NCBI RefSeq assembly: GCF_000350165.1
Contig: NZ_CAUI01000021.1
Coordinates: 296,052-360,051, forward strand
Direction: 5' to 3'
DNA: 64,000 bases
Source of the DNA: Halanaerobium saccharolyticum subsp. saccharolyticum DSM 6643
GTDB lineage: Bacteria > Bacillota > Halanaerobiia > Halanaerobiales > Halanaerobiaceae
Below the pieces are notes generated by a model. It saw only the letters and a list, made by a program, of their open reading frames with translations. It made no database searches and was not told where the DNA came from. Positions 1 through 8,404 of this stretch are shown one piece after another. Position numbers and translations under genes: made by a program. Positions within the stretch are counted from its first letter, which is position 1. Each line of letters opens with the position of its first letter.

Positions 1-361
1 AATTGCTAAACTTGGGCTAGATGGACATGATCGTGGGGCAAAGATTGTAGCTCGAGCTTTAAAAGAAGCTGGGATGGAGGTTATTTATACCGGACTGCGC
101 AATACAGCTGAAGAAGTAGTGAGAACTGCTTTACAGGAAGATGTTGATATTATTGGGGTCAGTATTCTTTCTGGAGCTCATAAAATACTTGTTCAAAAAT
201 TATTTAAAATTATGGAAGCCGAAAATATTAACGATACATTGGTTATTGTTGGGGGAATAATTCCCAAAGATGATTATAAATATCTGAAAGAGCTAGGCGT
301 TAATAAAATATTTGGTAGTGGAACTTCAATTAAAGAAATACTTAATTATTTAAATGATTAA
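1..361 (+). CDS. Methylmalonyl-CoA mutase, cobalamin-binding subunit/domain (5' partial)
   Basis: The reading frame is open from base 2 to the stop at 359-361, so the gene enters from outside the window. The first residues carry the B12-binding signature D-G-H-D-R-G (DxHxxG, where His is the lower cobalt ligand), about residue 7 of the visible part. A Rossmann-like B12 domain follows, with the GLR and S-I-L-S-G-A-H segments typical of methylmalonyl-CoA mutase C-terminal domains. In stand-alone small subunits the DxHxxG motif lies near residue 15-20, so probably only about 10 residues are missing; a fused large chain cannot be excluded. The next gene is the MeaB chaperone and the mutase catalytic chain lies at 8.4-10.1 kb, so this is probably its cobalamin partner. 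Confidence 0.88.
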   Translation, partial: IAKLGLDGHDRGAKIVARALKEAGMEVIYTGLRNTAEEVVRTALQEDVDIIGVSILSGAHKILVQKLFKIMEAENINDTLVIVGGIIPKDDYKYLKELGVNKIFGSGTSIKEILNYLND

Positions 362-406
362 CTTAATTTGATAAGTTAAACTAGTAAAATGAAGGGGTGG
401 GAAGGC

Positions 407-1423
407 TTGTCTAGGAAAAAAGATAAATTATTTTCTCAAAATCTTAAAGAATTTATAAATGCAATTAGAGCTGGTAAAGAAAAAGAGACAGCAAGATCCA
501 TTTCGCTTTTAGAAAATAAAGATCCTTTGAGTATCGAAATTATGAAGCAGTTTTATCAAAGTTATAATAAGCCATATATAATTGGGATTACAGGTCCTGC
601 TGGTTCAGGTAAAAGCTCTCTGCTTAATCTAATGCTAAAAGAATTATCTGAAAAAACAGAAGAAAAAATTGCAGTAATTGCAGTAGATCCCACCAGCCAG
701 AAGAGTGGAGGGGCCTTTTTAGGGGACAGAATTAGAATGAGAAAGTTAATAAATAATCAGAATATTTTTATCCGCAGTATGGCTAGCCGAGTAAGTTTTG
801 GTGGTGTTAATACTGCTGTTTATGATACAGCAGTAATTTTAGCAGCTGCTGGCTATCAAAAAATTATTATAGAAACAGTTGGAGTTGGACAGACAGAAAT
901 TGATATAGTTAGTTTAGCTGATACAACTTTAGTTGTTACAGTACCAGAAGTTGGAGATGATATTCAAATTTTTAAATCAGAATTAATGGAAGTTGGGGAT
1001 ATATTTATTCTTAATAAATCTGATTTACCTCAGGCAGCCAGAATGGAAGTTTTGATAAAATCCCTATTTTCTTTAAAAAAGGAAGATGATTCAAATATAG
1101 CTAAAAATAAAAAATCAGAAAACGAATGGCAGAATGTATTATTAAAAACTTCAGCTTTAAATAATCAGGGTATAGATATTTTAGTTAAAGAAATAGAAAA
1201 TCATTATAATTATTTAAAACGAAATGATATTTTAGAGAATAATAAAAAAGATCAGTTAAAAAAACATTTATTTAATTTACTGCAGTTGAAAATTACAGCA
1301 AAATTATTATCTAAATTCAATCAAAAGCAAAACTTAGAGAAAAAATTAGCAAGAATTTTACGAGGAGAAACTACGCCATATCAGGTAGTTGAGCAATTTA
1401 TTGATAATAATTTAAAAATCTGA
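407..1423 (+). CDS. meaB: MeaB/ArgK-type GTPase, methylmalonyl-CoA mutase chaperone
   Basis: G3E-family P-loop GTPase that gates cobalamin loading and protects methylmalonyl-CoA mutase. Visible motifs are Walker A G-P-A-G-S-G-K-S-S near residue 65, the E-T-V-G-V-G-Q switch segment and N-K-S-D for guanine recognition. The C-terminal helical dimerisation arm is shortened and Lys/Asn-rich. I chose the TTG at 407 because the run AAGGGGTGG at 392-400 is well placed as its ribosome binding site. An in-frame ATG at 389 lies upstream of that run and has no Shine-Dalgarno of its own. The protein is 338 aa, normal for MeaB. It sits 45 bases after the B12 subunit gene, which fits the mutase-chaperone pairing seen in many genomes. 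Confidence 0.9.
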   Translation: MSRKKDKLFSQNLKEFINAIRAGKEKETARSISLLENKDPLSIEIMKQFYQSYNKPYIIGITGPAGSGKSSLLNLMLKELSEKTEEKIAVIAVDPTSQKSGGAFLGDRIRMRKLINNQNIFIRSMASRVSFGGVNTAVYDTAVILAAAGYQKIIIETVGVGQTEIDIVSLADTTLVVTVPEVGDDIQIFKSELMEVGDIFILNKSDLPQAARMEVLIKSLFSLKKEDDSNIAKNKKSENEWQNVLLKTSALNNQGIDILVKEIENHYNYLKRNDILENNKKDQLKKHLFNLLQLKITAKLLSKFNQKQNLEKKLARILRGETTPYQVVEQFIDNNLKI

Positions 1424-1484
1424 GTTGACTTGTGGTCAGTTTTTTGCTATCCTTAATGGTGTCGATTAAATAAAGGAGGTAAAT

Positions 1485-1904
1485 TTGAATCTCAAAAATA
1501 TAGAACATATAGGTATTGCTGTTCAGAATCTGGAAGAATCACTCAAATTTTATCAAGACATTTTAGGTTTAGAATTTCTCAAACAGGAAACAGTTGAGTC
1601 ACAGGGAGTAAAGATTGCTTTTTTAAAAGTTGGAGAAAGTAAAATTGAACTACTTGAGCCTTTAAATGAGAAGAGTACTATTGCCAGATTTATCAATAAG
1701 AATGGTCAAGGGATTCATCACTTTGCAATTTTAGTCGACAGCATTGAAGATAAGATTAAAGCAATGCAGGCTCAAGGAGCCAGATTGATTGGAGATAAGG
1801 TGACGGTGGGTGCAGATAATATGAAGATTATTTTTATTCATCCCAAAACTACAAATGGAGTCTTATTAGAATTATGTGAACCACTTGCTAAGGAGGAAAA
1901 ATAA
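1485..1904 (+). CDS. mce: Methylmalonyl-CoA epimerase (VOC family)
   Basis: 139-aa vicinal-oxygen-chelate protein made of two beta-alpha-beta-beta-beta repeats. It interconverts (R)- and (S)-methylmalonyl-CoA between the mutase and the decarboxylase. The N-terminus N-I-E-H-I-G-I-A-V supplies the first metal His, G-I-H-H-F-A the central one, and the L-L-E-L-C-E tail the metal Glu. The start is TTG with a full AAAGGAGGT site at 1472-1480. Its stop overlaps the next start by one base (TAATG), so it is translationally coupled to the carboxyltransferase gene. Length and motif order match the family. Confidence 0.93.
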   Translation: MNLKNIEHIGIAVQNLEESLKFYQDILGLEFLKQETVESQGVKIAFLKVGESKIELLEPLNEKSTIARFINKNGQGIHHFAILVDSIEDKIKAMQAQGARLIGDKVTVGADNMKIIFIHPKTTNGVLLELCEPLAKEEK

Positions 1905-3454
1905 TGTCAGTAGAAGATAGGGAACAGTCATTAAAAAATAAAAAAGAGACGATTCGTCAGGGTGGCGGTCAGGCAAGAATTGAAAAACAACATAAAAAGA
2001 ATAAAAAAACTGCCAGAGAAAGAATAGAATACTTATTAGATGATGGTACTTTTAATGAATTGAATATGTTTGTAGAAAATCGCAGCACTTCTTTAGGAAT
2101 GGATGAAAAAGAAGTTCCGGGAGAAGGAGTTGTAGTTGGTTATGGTACAATTGAGGGACGTTTAGTTTATGTCTATGCTCAGGACTTTACAGTGATGGGC
2201 GGTTCAGTTGGTGAAGCACATGCCAATAAAATTTCTGAAGTAATGGATTTAGCGGTTAAAAATGGTGCACCAGTAATTGGACTTAATGATTCCGGTGGAG
2301 CCAGAATTAACGAGGGTATAGATTCTCTTAATGGTTATGGAGAAATTTTCTATCGCAACACAAAAGCATCAGGTGTAGTACCACAGATTACAGCAATTTT
2401 AGGTCCATGTGCCGGGGGAGCCGTTTATTCTCCAGCAATTACAGATTTTATTTTTATGGTTGATCAGACATCCAAGATGTTTATTACTGGTCCTAGTGTA
2501 ATTAAATCTGTTACAGGTGAGGAAGTCTCAGCTGAAGAATTAGGTGGAGCTCAAACCCACAATCAGGTTAGTGGTGTTGCTCACTTTATGGAAGCTAGTG
2601 AAGAAGCTGCTCTGGATAATATTAGAAGATTATTATCTTACATACCTGATAATTATAAAGAGGAGCCAGAAATGCTTGAAGCTCAGGATGACCCTGGCCG
2701 CAGTACTGAAGAACTTAAAGAAATTGTTAATGAAAATCCTCAAAAAGCTTATGATGTTAGAGATGTAATTGATATTCTTGCAGATAAAGATAGTTTTATG
2801 GAAGTGCAGCCTTATTTTGCTCAAAATGCAGTAGTTGGTTTTGCCAGATTAAATGGCCGCAGTGTAGGAATTATTGCAAATCAGCCTCAGCATTTAGCGG
2901 GTTGTTTAAATATAGATGCGTCCACTAAAATTGCACGTTTTATTCGTTTTTTAGATAGCTTTAATATTCCTATTATTTCTTTAGTTGATGTTCCAGGTTA
3001 TATGCCGGGTACAGAACAGGAATATGGGGGAGTAATTCGTCATGGTGCAAAAGTTCTTTATGCTTACTCAGAAGCAACTGTACCTAAAATAACTCTTATT
3101 ATGCGTAAGGCTTATGGTGGAGCATATATTGCAATGGGAAGTCGTTCAGTTAGAGCAGATTTAGTTTATGCTTGGCCAATAGCGGAAATTGCAGTTATGG
3201 GCCCTGAAGGTGCTGCAAATGTAATTTACAGAAAAGAAATAAAAGCAGCTGATGATCCAGATAAACTGCGTCAGGATAAAATTGATGAATATAAAGATAA
3301 CTTTGCTAATCCTTATATTGCAGCTAAAAGAGGAATGGTCAATGATGTAATTAAGATGAAAGAAACCAGGGCTAAACTAATTAATGGTTTAGAGATGATG
3401 AGTAATAAACGTGAAGATGGACAGGATAAAAAACACGGTAATATTCCTTTATAA
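1904..3454 (+). CDS. mmdA: Methylmalonyl-CoA decarboxylase alpha subunit (carboxyltransferase)
   Basis: 516-aa biotin-dependent carboxyltransferase of the acyl-CoA carboxylase beta-chain family. In the Na+-pump complex it moves the carboxyl group of methylmalonyl-CoA to protein-bound biotin. Two crotonase-like halves are visible. The N-terminal half has G-G-S-V-G-E and N-D-S-G-G-A-R-I followed by G-P-C-A-G-G-A-V-Y. The C-terminal half has D-V-P-G-Y-M-P-G and R-K-A-Y-G-G-A-Y-I-A-M-G. The sequence alone would also fit propionyl-CoA carboxylase beta chain. The adjacent gamma, biotin and membrane beta subunit genes decide for the Na+-translocating decarboxylase. No biotin carboxylase gene is present in the cluster. 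Confidence 0.92.
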   Translation: MSVEDREQSLKNKKETIRQGGGQARIEKQHKKNKKTARERIEYLLDDGTFNELNMFVENRSTSLGMDEKEVPGEGVVVGYGTIEGRLVYVYAQDFTVMGGSVGEAHANKISEVMDLAVKNGAPVIGLNDSGGARINEGIDSLNGYGEIFYRNTKASGVVPQITAILGPCAGGAVYSPAITDFIFMVDQTSKMFITGPSVIKSVTGEEVSAEELGGAQTHNQVSGVAHFMEASEEAALDNIRRLLSYIPDNYKEEPEMLEAQDDPGRSTEELKEIVNENPQKAYDVRDVIDILADKDSFMEVQPYFAQNAVVGFARLNGRSVGIIANQPQHLAGCLNIDASTKIARFIRFLDSFNIPIISLVDVPGYMPGTEQEYGGVIRHGAKVLYAYSEATVPKITLIMRKAYGGAYIAMGSRSVRADLVYAWPIAEIAVMGPEGAANVIYRKEIKAADDPDKLRQDKIDEYKDNFANPYIAAKRGMVNDVIKMKETRAKLINGLEMMSNKREDGQDKKHGNIPL

Positions 3455-3478
3455 AAATAGTAAGAAGTAGGTGAAAGC

Positions 3479-3802
3479 ATGAATAATTATGTTCTTGGTC
3501 TGGAGTTATTAGTAATTGGAATGGGAACAGTTTTTCTTTCCCTTTATCTACTCTCGGTTTTCCTTCATTTTAGCGGGAAACTATTTGGACCGGATAGTGA
3601 AGATAAAAAGAAAAATAAAAAGGCAGTTGAGATCTCAAAAACTGCAGCAGAAAATGAGGCAGAACAACTAATTGAATCAGAACAGGGGATTTCTACTAAA
3701 AAGGCCGCAGCAATTACTGCCGCTGTATATGAAATGTTAAGTGATCATAAAAGTTATAGGATAATATCTATTCAAAAAAGTAATCAAAACTGGAAAAGAT
3801 AG
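3479..3802 (+). CDS. Na+-pump decarboxylase gamma/delta-type small membrane subunit (OadG family)
   Basis: 107-aa protein with one N-terminal membrane helix (about residues 7-30, including V-I-G-M-G-T-V-F) followed by a charged Lys/Glu-rich cytoplasmic part. This is the layout of OadG/MmdD, which holds the peripheral carboxyltransferase and biotin protein to the membrane beta subunit. The C-terminal half, with A-A-I-T-A-A-V-Y-E-M-L, is typical of the family. The gene lies 24 bases after mmdA and 14 before the biotin carrier. Whether it should be called gamma or delta cannot be told from sequence, so no symbol is given. Confidence 0.85.
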   Translation: MNNYVLGLELLVIGMGTVFLSLYLLSVFLHFSGKLFGPDSEDKKKNKKAVEISKTAAENEAEQLIESEQGISTKKAAAITAAVYEMLSDHKSYRIISIQKSNQNWKR

Positions 3803-3816
3803 GAGCTGAATATAGA

Positions 3817-4242
3817 ATGAAAAAATTTAGAGTTGAGGTAGATGGTGAAGAATTTATTGTAAATATTGAGGAAATAGGAAGCGAAGGTAGTGGTGCAAAA
3901 TCAGCAAGCAATACAAGTAATGCAGGCAGCAGAAACGCTGCAGCTGCAAAAAAGACAGCACCAAAAAAAGCTGCTCCCAAACCTAAAAGAAAGCCTCAAA
4001 AAGAAATGTCAGCACCAGCTGATGTTGGTGAAGGAGATGTTTTAGCACCAATGCCGGGAAGTATATTAGAAATTGATGTTAAAAAAGGTGATACTGTCAG
4101 TAAAGGTGATATATTAGTTGTATTAGAAGCAATGAAGATGGAAAATGAAATTACTGCAGCTCAATCAGGTACTGTTAAAGATATTAAAGTAAGAGTCGGA
4201 GACAGTGTTGATGCAGAAGATATACTGCTGGTAATTGAGTAG
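3817..4242 (+). CDS. mmdC: Biotin carboxyl carrier subunit of methylmalonyl-CoA decarboxylase
   Basis: 141-aa biotin protein. Residues 1-20 form a short beta segment. An Ala/Pro/Lys linker follows (about 28-68, many A-A-P-K repeats), then a biotinyl domain (about 70-141) with E-A-M-K-M-E, whose Lys near residue 107 is the biotin site. The flexible linker lets the domain shuttle between MmdA and MmdB. The order gamma-biotin-beta is the usual one for Na+ decarboxylase operons. The minus-strand ORF antisense to the linker is a composition artefact. Confidence 0.93.
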   Translation: MKKFRVEVDGEEFIVNIEEIGSEGSGAKSASNTSNAGSRNAAAAKKTAPKKAAPKPKRKPQKEMSAPADVGEGDVLAPMPGSILEIDVKKGDTVSKGDILVVLEAMKMENEITAAQSGTVKDIKVRVGDSVDAEDILLVIE

Positions 4243-4253
4243 GGGGTTAAATC

Positions 4254-5384
4254 ATGTTAGATAAGATTTCACTATTTGTCCAGTCAACAGGTTATTTAAA
4301 TCTGGGCTTAGGACAATTTATAATGATTATCATTGCCTCTATACTTTTATATTTGGCAGTGGTTAAAGAATATGAGCCACTACTATTAGTACCAATCAGT
4401 TTTGGAATGCTTTTAGTTAATCTTCCTTTGGGAGGATTAATGGCAGCAGGAAAAGATGGTCAAGTTGGAGGTTTATTATATTACCTTTATCAAGGTGTAA
4501 AATTGGGGATTTATCCTCCAATTATCTTTATGGGTGTTGGAGCCTGGACTGATTTTGGTCCAATGATAGCTCAGCCGAAAACAGCTCTATTGGGGGCAGC
4601 AGCACAGTTTGGTATATTTGCTACTATTTTTGGAGCAATTGCCCTTGGTTTTTCACCTGCAGAAGCAGGAGCAGTGGGAATCATTGGTGGAGCAGATGGC
4701 CCAACAGCAATCTTTGCTGCCAGTCAGTTAGCACCACATTTGCTGGGACCAATTGCTGTAGCAGCTTATTCTTATATGGCTCTAGTACCGATTATTCAGC
4801 CGCCCATTATGAAAGCATTAACCACTAAAGAAGAGCGTCAGGTAAAAATGGAGCAGTTAAGGCATGTAACAAAAAAAGAAAAGATTATTTTCCCAATTGC
4901 TGTAACTTTGCTTGGAGGTTTACTAGTTCCTACTGCTTTACCTCTTTTAGGAAGCTTAATGTTTGGTAATTTAATGCGTGAGGTAGGGGTAGTTGATCGT
5001 TTACTTAAAACAACTCAAAATGCTTTAATGAACATAGTTACCCTATTTTTAGGATTAACTGTTGGCGCAACAGCCAGTGCTGAAGCATTTTTAAATGCTC
5101 AGACTCTTGGTATTTTAGTTTTAGGATTAGTTGCTTTTAGTTTTGGTACGGCAACAGGAGTACTGCTTGGAAAATTAATGCATCGTTTAAGTGGCGGCAA
5201 AATTAATCCACTGATTGGAGCAGCAGGAGTTTCTGCAGTTCCAATGGCAGCCAGAGTTGTACAGAAAGTTGGTCAGGAAGAAAACCCTTCTAATCACCTT
5301 TTAATGCATGCTATGGGGCCAAATTTTGCTGGTGTTATTGGATCTGCAATTGCAGCAGGTACCTTACTTTCAATTCTTGGTTAA
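4254..5384 (+). CDS. mmdB: Na+-transporting methylmalonyl-CoA decarboxylase beta subunit
   Basis: 376-aa polytopic membrane protein that decarboxylates carboxybiotin and exports Na+. The hallmark [10 protein letters not shown] segment (about residues 144-153), with the Asp needed for Na+ movement, is intact. So are the second half-repeat with T-V-G-A-T-A-S and the C-terminal [11 protein letters not shown]. Eight to nine membrane helices are apparent. It is the last gene of the decarboxylase set and is followed by a hairpin that probably ends or reduces transcription. Length is normal for the OadB/MmdB/GcdB family. Confidence 0.94.
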   Translation: MLDKISLFVQSTGYLNLGLGQFIMIIIASILLYLAVVKEYEPLLLVPISFGMLLVNLPLGGLMAAGKDGQVGGLLYYLYQGVKLGIYPPIIFMGVGAWTDFGPMIAQPKTALLGAAAQFGIFATIFGAIALGFSPAEAGAVGIIGGADGPTAIFAASQLAPHLLGPIAVAAYSYMALVPIIQPPIMKALTTKEERQVKMEQLRHVTKKEKIIFPIAVTLLGGLLVPTALPLLGSLMFGNLMREVGVVDRLLKTTQNALMNIVTLFLGLTVGATASAEAFLNAQTLGILVLGLVAFSFGTATGVLLGKLMHRLSGGKINPLIGAAGVSAVPMAARVVQKVGQEENPSNHLLMHAMGPNFAGVIGSAIAAGTLLSILG

Positions 5385-5429
5385 AAATTAATTATAGTTA
5401 AATTATAAAAAATATATAAAGCATAAGAT

Positions 5430-5461
5430 TAGGCCAGCAGTTAGACTGCCGGCTTAATTTT
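5430..5461 (+). terminator. Hairpin terminator after mmdB
   Basis: An 11-bp stem with one mismatch and one G-T pair (arms around 5430-5440 and 5446-5456, loop TTAGA) is followed by TTAATTTTAA. It lies 45 bases after mmdB. The weak T tract suggests partial termination before the oxidoreductase genes. Confidence 0.6.
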
Positions 5462-5598
5462 AAACTATAATTGTCAGAAAATTAAATAAATAGTTATATT
5501 CTGTTTATTTAAAATTAATAGTGTTTTATAGATAAATTTACTAAATCTTAAATATTTTTGTAAAAAGTAGAGAGTAGAGAGCAGCTGGCTTCATCTCC

Positions 5599-5637
5599 GC
5601 CTGTAATCAGGCAGTAAGATTGTAAAAAATCTATTTT
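5599..5637 (+). promoter_or_regulatory. Leader hairpins upstream of the 2-oxoacid oxidoreductase operon
   Basis: Two small hairpins lie just upstream of the korD ribosome site. One is GCCTG-TAAT-CAGGC (5599-5612). The other is AGATT-GTAAAA-AATCT (5617-5632) followed by ATTTTT. The second could be a weak attenuator. No known riboswitch core was recognised, and this is inference from base pairing only. Confidence 0.3.
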
Positions 5638-5651
5638 TAAGGAGTGAAAAT

Positions 5652-5858
5652 ATGGCCAGAGGTGAGAGGGTAAAATTAGAAAATCCTGACTGGTGTAAAA
5701 ATTGCGGAATTTGTGTTTCGGTTTGTCCCACTGATATTTTAGTTAAAGGTAGGGATAGAGTCGAAATAGTTGATTTAGAAAAGTGTATAGGCTGTCAAAA
5801 TTGTGAATTAATCTGTCCTGATTTTGTGCTGAAGGTGGTGGCTGATGATGAAAACTAA
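5652..5858 (+). CDS. korD: 2-oxoacid:ferredoxin oxidoreductase delta subunit (2x[4Fe-4S] ferredoxin)
   Basis: 68-aa ferredoxin-like protein with two classical cluster motifs, C-K-N-C-G-I-C-V-S-V-C-P and C-I-G-C-Q-N-C-E-L-I-C-P. Each binds one [4Fe-4S] cluster. It passes electrons from the thiamine-diphosphate site in the beta subunit to external ferredoxin. It overlaps the alpha gene by 14 bases, so the four subunits are coupled. The paralogous choice (2-oxoglutarate versus branched-chain 2-oxoacid enzymes) is set by the alpha/beta subunits and by the neighbours, not by this chain. Confidence 0.88.
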   Translation: MARGERVKLENPDWCKNCGICVSVCPTDILVKGRDRVEIVDLEKCIGCQNCELICPDFVLKVVADDEN

Positions 5859-7008
5859 AATATATAAACCTGAAAAAAGAGCTGTTCTTACTCAGGGAGA
5901 TCAAGCGGTTGTAGAAGGTGCCCTGGCAGCAGGTGTTAGTTTTTTTGCAGGTTATCCAATAACCCCAGCTTCTGAAATAGCTGAAGGTTTTGCCAGAGAG
6001 CTCCCTAAAAGAGGCGGTAAGTTTTTACAGATGGAGGATGAGATTGCTGGGATGGCAGCAGCAGTGGGAGCTTCATTAGCGGGGAAAAAAGCTATTACTG
6101 CTACTAGTGGACCTGGTTTTGCTTTGAAACAAGAAAATTTAGGATTTGCAACAATGATAGAAGCACCGGTAGTTGTTGTAAATGTTCAAAGAGTTGGACC
6201 GTCTACTGGACTACCAACATCTCCTTCTCAAGGAGATGTCATGCAGACCCGCTGGGGAAGAAACGGTGACCAAGAAATAATTGCGCTGGCGCCGGCATCA
6301 GTTGCAGAAAGTTATGAGCTGACAATTAAGGCTGTAAATTTAAGCGAAAAATTTAGGCAGCCGGTAGTTTTGCTTTTAGATGAGGTTATTGGACATTTGA
6401 GAGAGAAGATTTATTTAAAAAATAGTAATGAAATTGAAATTTACGACCGTAAAAAACCTAAACCTGATCAAAATCCAGCTGATTATTTGCCGTATCAGTT
6501 AACAGATGATTTGATACCTCCAATGGCTGATTATGGCAGTGGACTTAAATATCATACAAGTGGGCTTTTCCATGACCAAAGTGGTTTTCCAGATGGGAAA
6601 AAGGAAACTGCTAAGTTAATGCAGGATCGGCTTCATAATAAACTTCATGATAATCTGGATCAAATTATTTTATATGAAAAAGATATCAGAAGTGACGATA
6701 GAGTAGCTGTATTAAGCTATGGTTCAACTGCTAGAACTGCAATTAGTGCAGTTAATACAGGCCGTAAGGACAATCTGAAAGCAGGTTGGTTTAAGTTACA
6801 GACAATTTGGCCATTTGCAGAAGAGGCAGTGGCAGAACTTGCTTCTCAGGTAGAAACAATTATTGTTCCTGAATTAAATCAAGGCCAGCTAATTAGGGAA
6901 ATAAAAAGAGCAGCTGCAGGTAAAGCTAAAGTTCTTGGTCTAAATTCTTATGCAGGAGAACTAATTAAGCCAGAAGAAATTAGAGCGTTGCTGGAGGAGG
7001 TATTATAA
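5845..7008 (+). CDS. korA: 2-oxoacid:ferredoxin oxidoreductase alpha subunit (2-oxoglutarate type likely)
   Basis: 387-aa alpha chain carrying the pyrimidine-binding half of the thiamine-diphosphate site. Seen are the Y-P-I-T-P-A-S-E segment near residue 38, E-D-E-I-A-G-M-A-A near 65, T-S-G-P-G-F near 90, and Q-R-V-G-P-S-T-G-L-P-T with S-Q-G-D, which are strongly conserved in KorA. The C-terminal domain II ends with P-E-L-N-Q-G-Q-L. Two adjacent ATGs (5845, 5848) follow the AAGGTGGTGG site, so the exact start is uncertain by one codon. The enzyme oxidatively decarboxylates a 2-oxoacid to acyl-CoA and CO2 with reduction of ferredoxin. Placement before a methylmalonyl-CoA mutase argues for succinyl-CoA as product. 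Confidence 0.85.
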   Translation: MMKTKIYKPEKRAVLTQGDQAVVEGALAAGVSFFAGYPITPASEIAEGFARELPKRGGKFLQMEDEIAGMAAAVGASLAGKKAITATSGPGFALKQENLGFATMIEAPVVVVNVQRVGPSTGLPTSPSQGDVMQTRWGRNGDQEIIALAPASVAESYELTIKAVNLSEKFRQPVVLLLDEVIGHLREKIYLKNSNEIEIYDRKKPKPDQNPADYLPYQLTDDLIPPMADYGSGLKYHTSGLFHDQSGFPDGKKETAKLMQDRLHNKLHDNLDQIILYEKDIRSDDRVAVLSYGSTARTAISAVNTGRKDNLKAGWFKLQTIWPFAEEAVAELASQVETIIVPELNQGQLIREIKRAAAGKAKVLGLNSYAGELIKPEEIRALLEEVL

Positions 7009-7832
7009 TGGATTTTGACAAATATTTAAGAAAAGATAAACTACCTCATATCTGGTGTCCTGGTTGTGGACATGGGACAATTTTAAATTCATTTATTAGA
7101 GCTTTTGCTGAAAGCAATCTTGACCAAGACAAAACTGTTATAATTTCTGGTATTGGTTGTTCTGGTAGAGCTACAGGGTATTTAAATTTTGATACTCTGC
7201 ATACTACTCATGGTAGAGCTATAGCTTTTGCAACTGGAGTAAAAATGGCAAATCCGGAGCTGAATGTAATTGTAATGACCGGTGATGGGGATGGATCAGC
7301 AATTGGAGGTAACCATTTGATTCATGCAGCTCGTAGAAATATTGATCTGAGTGTAATTTTATTTAACAATCAAATATATGGAATGACAGGAGGTCAATTT
7401 TCTCCGATGACTCCAACCGGTGATCTGGCAACTACTTCTCCTTATGGAAATATAGATCAGAATTTTGATTTAGCAAGACTTGTAGAAGGAGCGGGCGGTA
7501 CTTTTATAGCTCGTGGTGCATCCTATAATCCAAGACAGCTAAAAAAATTATATTTAGCAGCTTTAAAACACAAAGGATTCTCTTTTGTAGAAAGTTTTTC
7601 TCAGTGTCCAGTTAGTTATGGTCGGCAAAATAATTCTGGTGATGCTGTCAAAATGCTTAAAAAACAAGAGCAAAATACAATTGATTTCAAAAAATGGCAG
7701 GAGCTTAGTCCTGAAGAAAAAACAGAAAAGTATCCTCTAGGAATTTTAAAAGAGGTTGATAACCCGGAAAGCGAATATACAGAACGCTACCAAAAAATAA
7801 TAGAAAAACTAAATAAAGAGGAGGCTTTATAA
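7008..7832 (+). CDS. korB: 2-oxoacid:ferredoxin oxidoreductase beta subunit
   Basis: 274-aa beta chain binding thiamine diphosphate and probably one [4Fe-4S] cluster. The N-terminal W-C-P-G-C-G-H-G (about residues 17-24) provides cluster cysteines, with I-G-C-S-G-R further on. The diphosphate motif is G-D-G-D-G-S-A-I-G-G-N through N-N-Q-I-Y-G-M-T-G-G-Q. It starts one base before the korA stop ends and shares TAATG with korC at the other side, so translation is coupled throughout. Length matches KorB. Confidence 0.87.
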   Translation: MDFDKYLRKDKLPHIWCPGCGHGTILNSFIRAFAESNLDQDKTVIISGIGCSGRATGYLNFDTLHTTHGRAIAFATGVKMANPELNVIVMTGDGDGSAIGGNHLIHAARRNIDLSVILFNNQIYGMTGGQFSPMTPTGDLATTSPYGNIDQNFDLARLVEGAGGTFIARGASYNPRQLKKLYLAALKHKGFSFVESFSQCPVSYGRQNNSGDAVKMLKKQEQNTIDFKKWQELSPEEKTEKYPLGILKEVDNPESEYTERYQKIIEKLNKEEAL

Positions 7833-8404
7833 TGGGCAGATATGAGATCAGATTAAGCGGTGCTGGTGGTCAAGGAATGATTCTTGCAGGGATTATTTTA
7901 GCAGAAGCAGGAGTTATGGTTGACGACTTAAATGTCAGTCAGAGTCAATCGTATGGTCCTGAATCAAGAGGAGGAGCCAGCAGAGCAGAAGTTGTATTTG
8001 ATGAAGATCAGATTGATTTTCCAAAAGTTATCAAACCTGACCTTTTAGTCTGTTTAACTCAAGAAGCTTTTGAGCAGTATGGAAGAGATTTAAAAAATTA
8101 TGGAGTTATTATTGCTGACAGTAATATTGACATTTCAAAAATAGATTCTGAACTTAAGGATAATATTTATCAGCTTGATATTTTGGATTTGGCAGCAAAA
8201 AAAATAGGTAAAGAAATTTCAGCTAATATGATTGTTTTAGGTATTATTGCCAGAATAATCCAAAAAAAGATATCTGTAGAATTTATTAAAAAAGCAATTA
8301 TTGAAAAAGTACCACCTAAGACCGTTGATGATAATATAGAAGCATTTGAACTTGGTTTTGATCTCAAATTAGATAAGAGGAGTTATGCTTATGGGAGAAT
8401 ATAA
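7832..8404 (+). CDS. korC: 2-oxoacid:ferredoxin oxidoreductase gamma subunit
   Basis: 190-aa gamma chain. It opens with the family signature [11 protein letters not shown] (about residues 10-20), followed by [14 protein letters not shown], the CoA-interacting segment. It completes a delta-alpha-beta-gamma operon. Its last codons contain the ribosome site of the next gene (mutase catalytic subunit), which starts inside this frame, an arrangement that ties succinyl-CoA production to the mutase. Confidence 0.87.
   Translation: MGRYEIRLSGAGGQGMILAGIILAEAGVMVDDLNVSQSQSYGPESRGGASRAEVVFDEDQIDFPKVIKPDLLVCLTQEAFEQYGRDLKNYGVIIADSNIDISKIDSELKDNIYQLDILDLAAKKIGKEISANMIVLGIIARIIQKKISVEFIKKAIIEKVPPKTVDDNIEAFELGFDLKLDKRSYAYGRI

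Noticed and set aside
3768..3980. Minus-strand alanine-rich frame
   Set aside because: Antisense of the Ala/Lys linker of the biotin carrier; composition artefact.
5385..5651. Riboswitch (cobalamin or other) before the oxidoreductase genes
   Set aside because: No B12-box or other conserved riboswitch core is visible; only two short hairpins remain.
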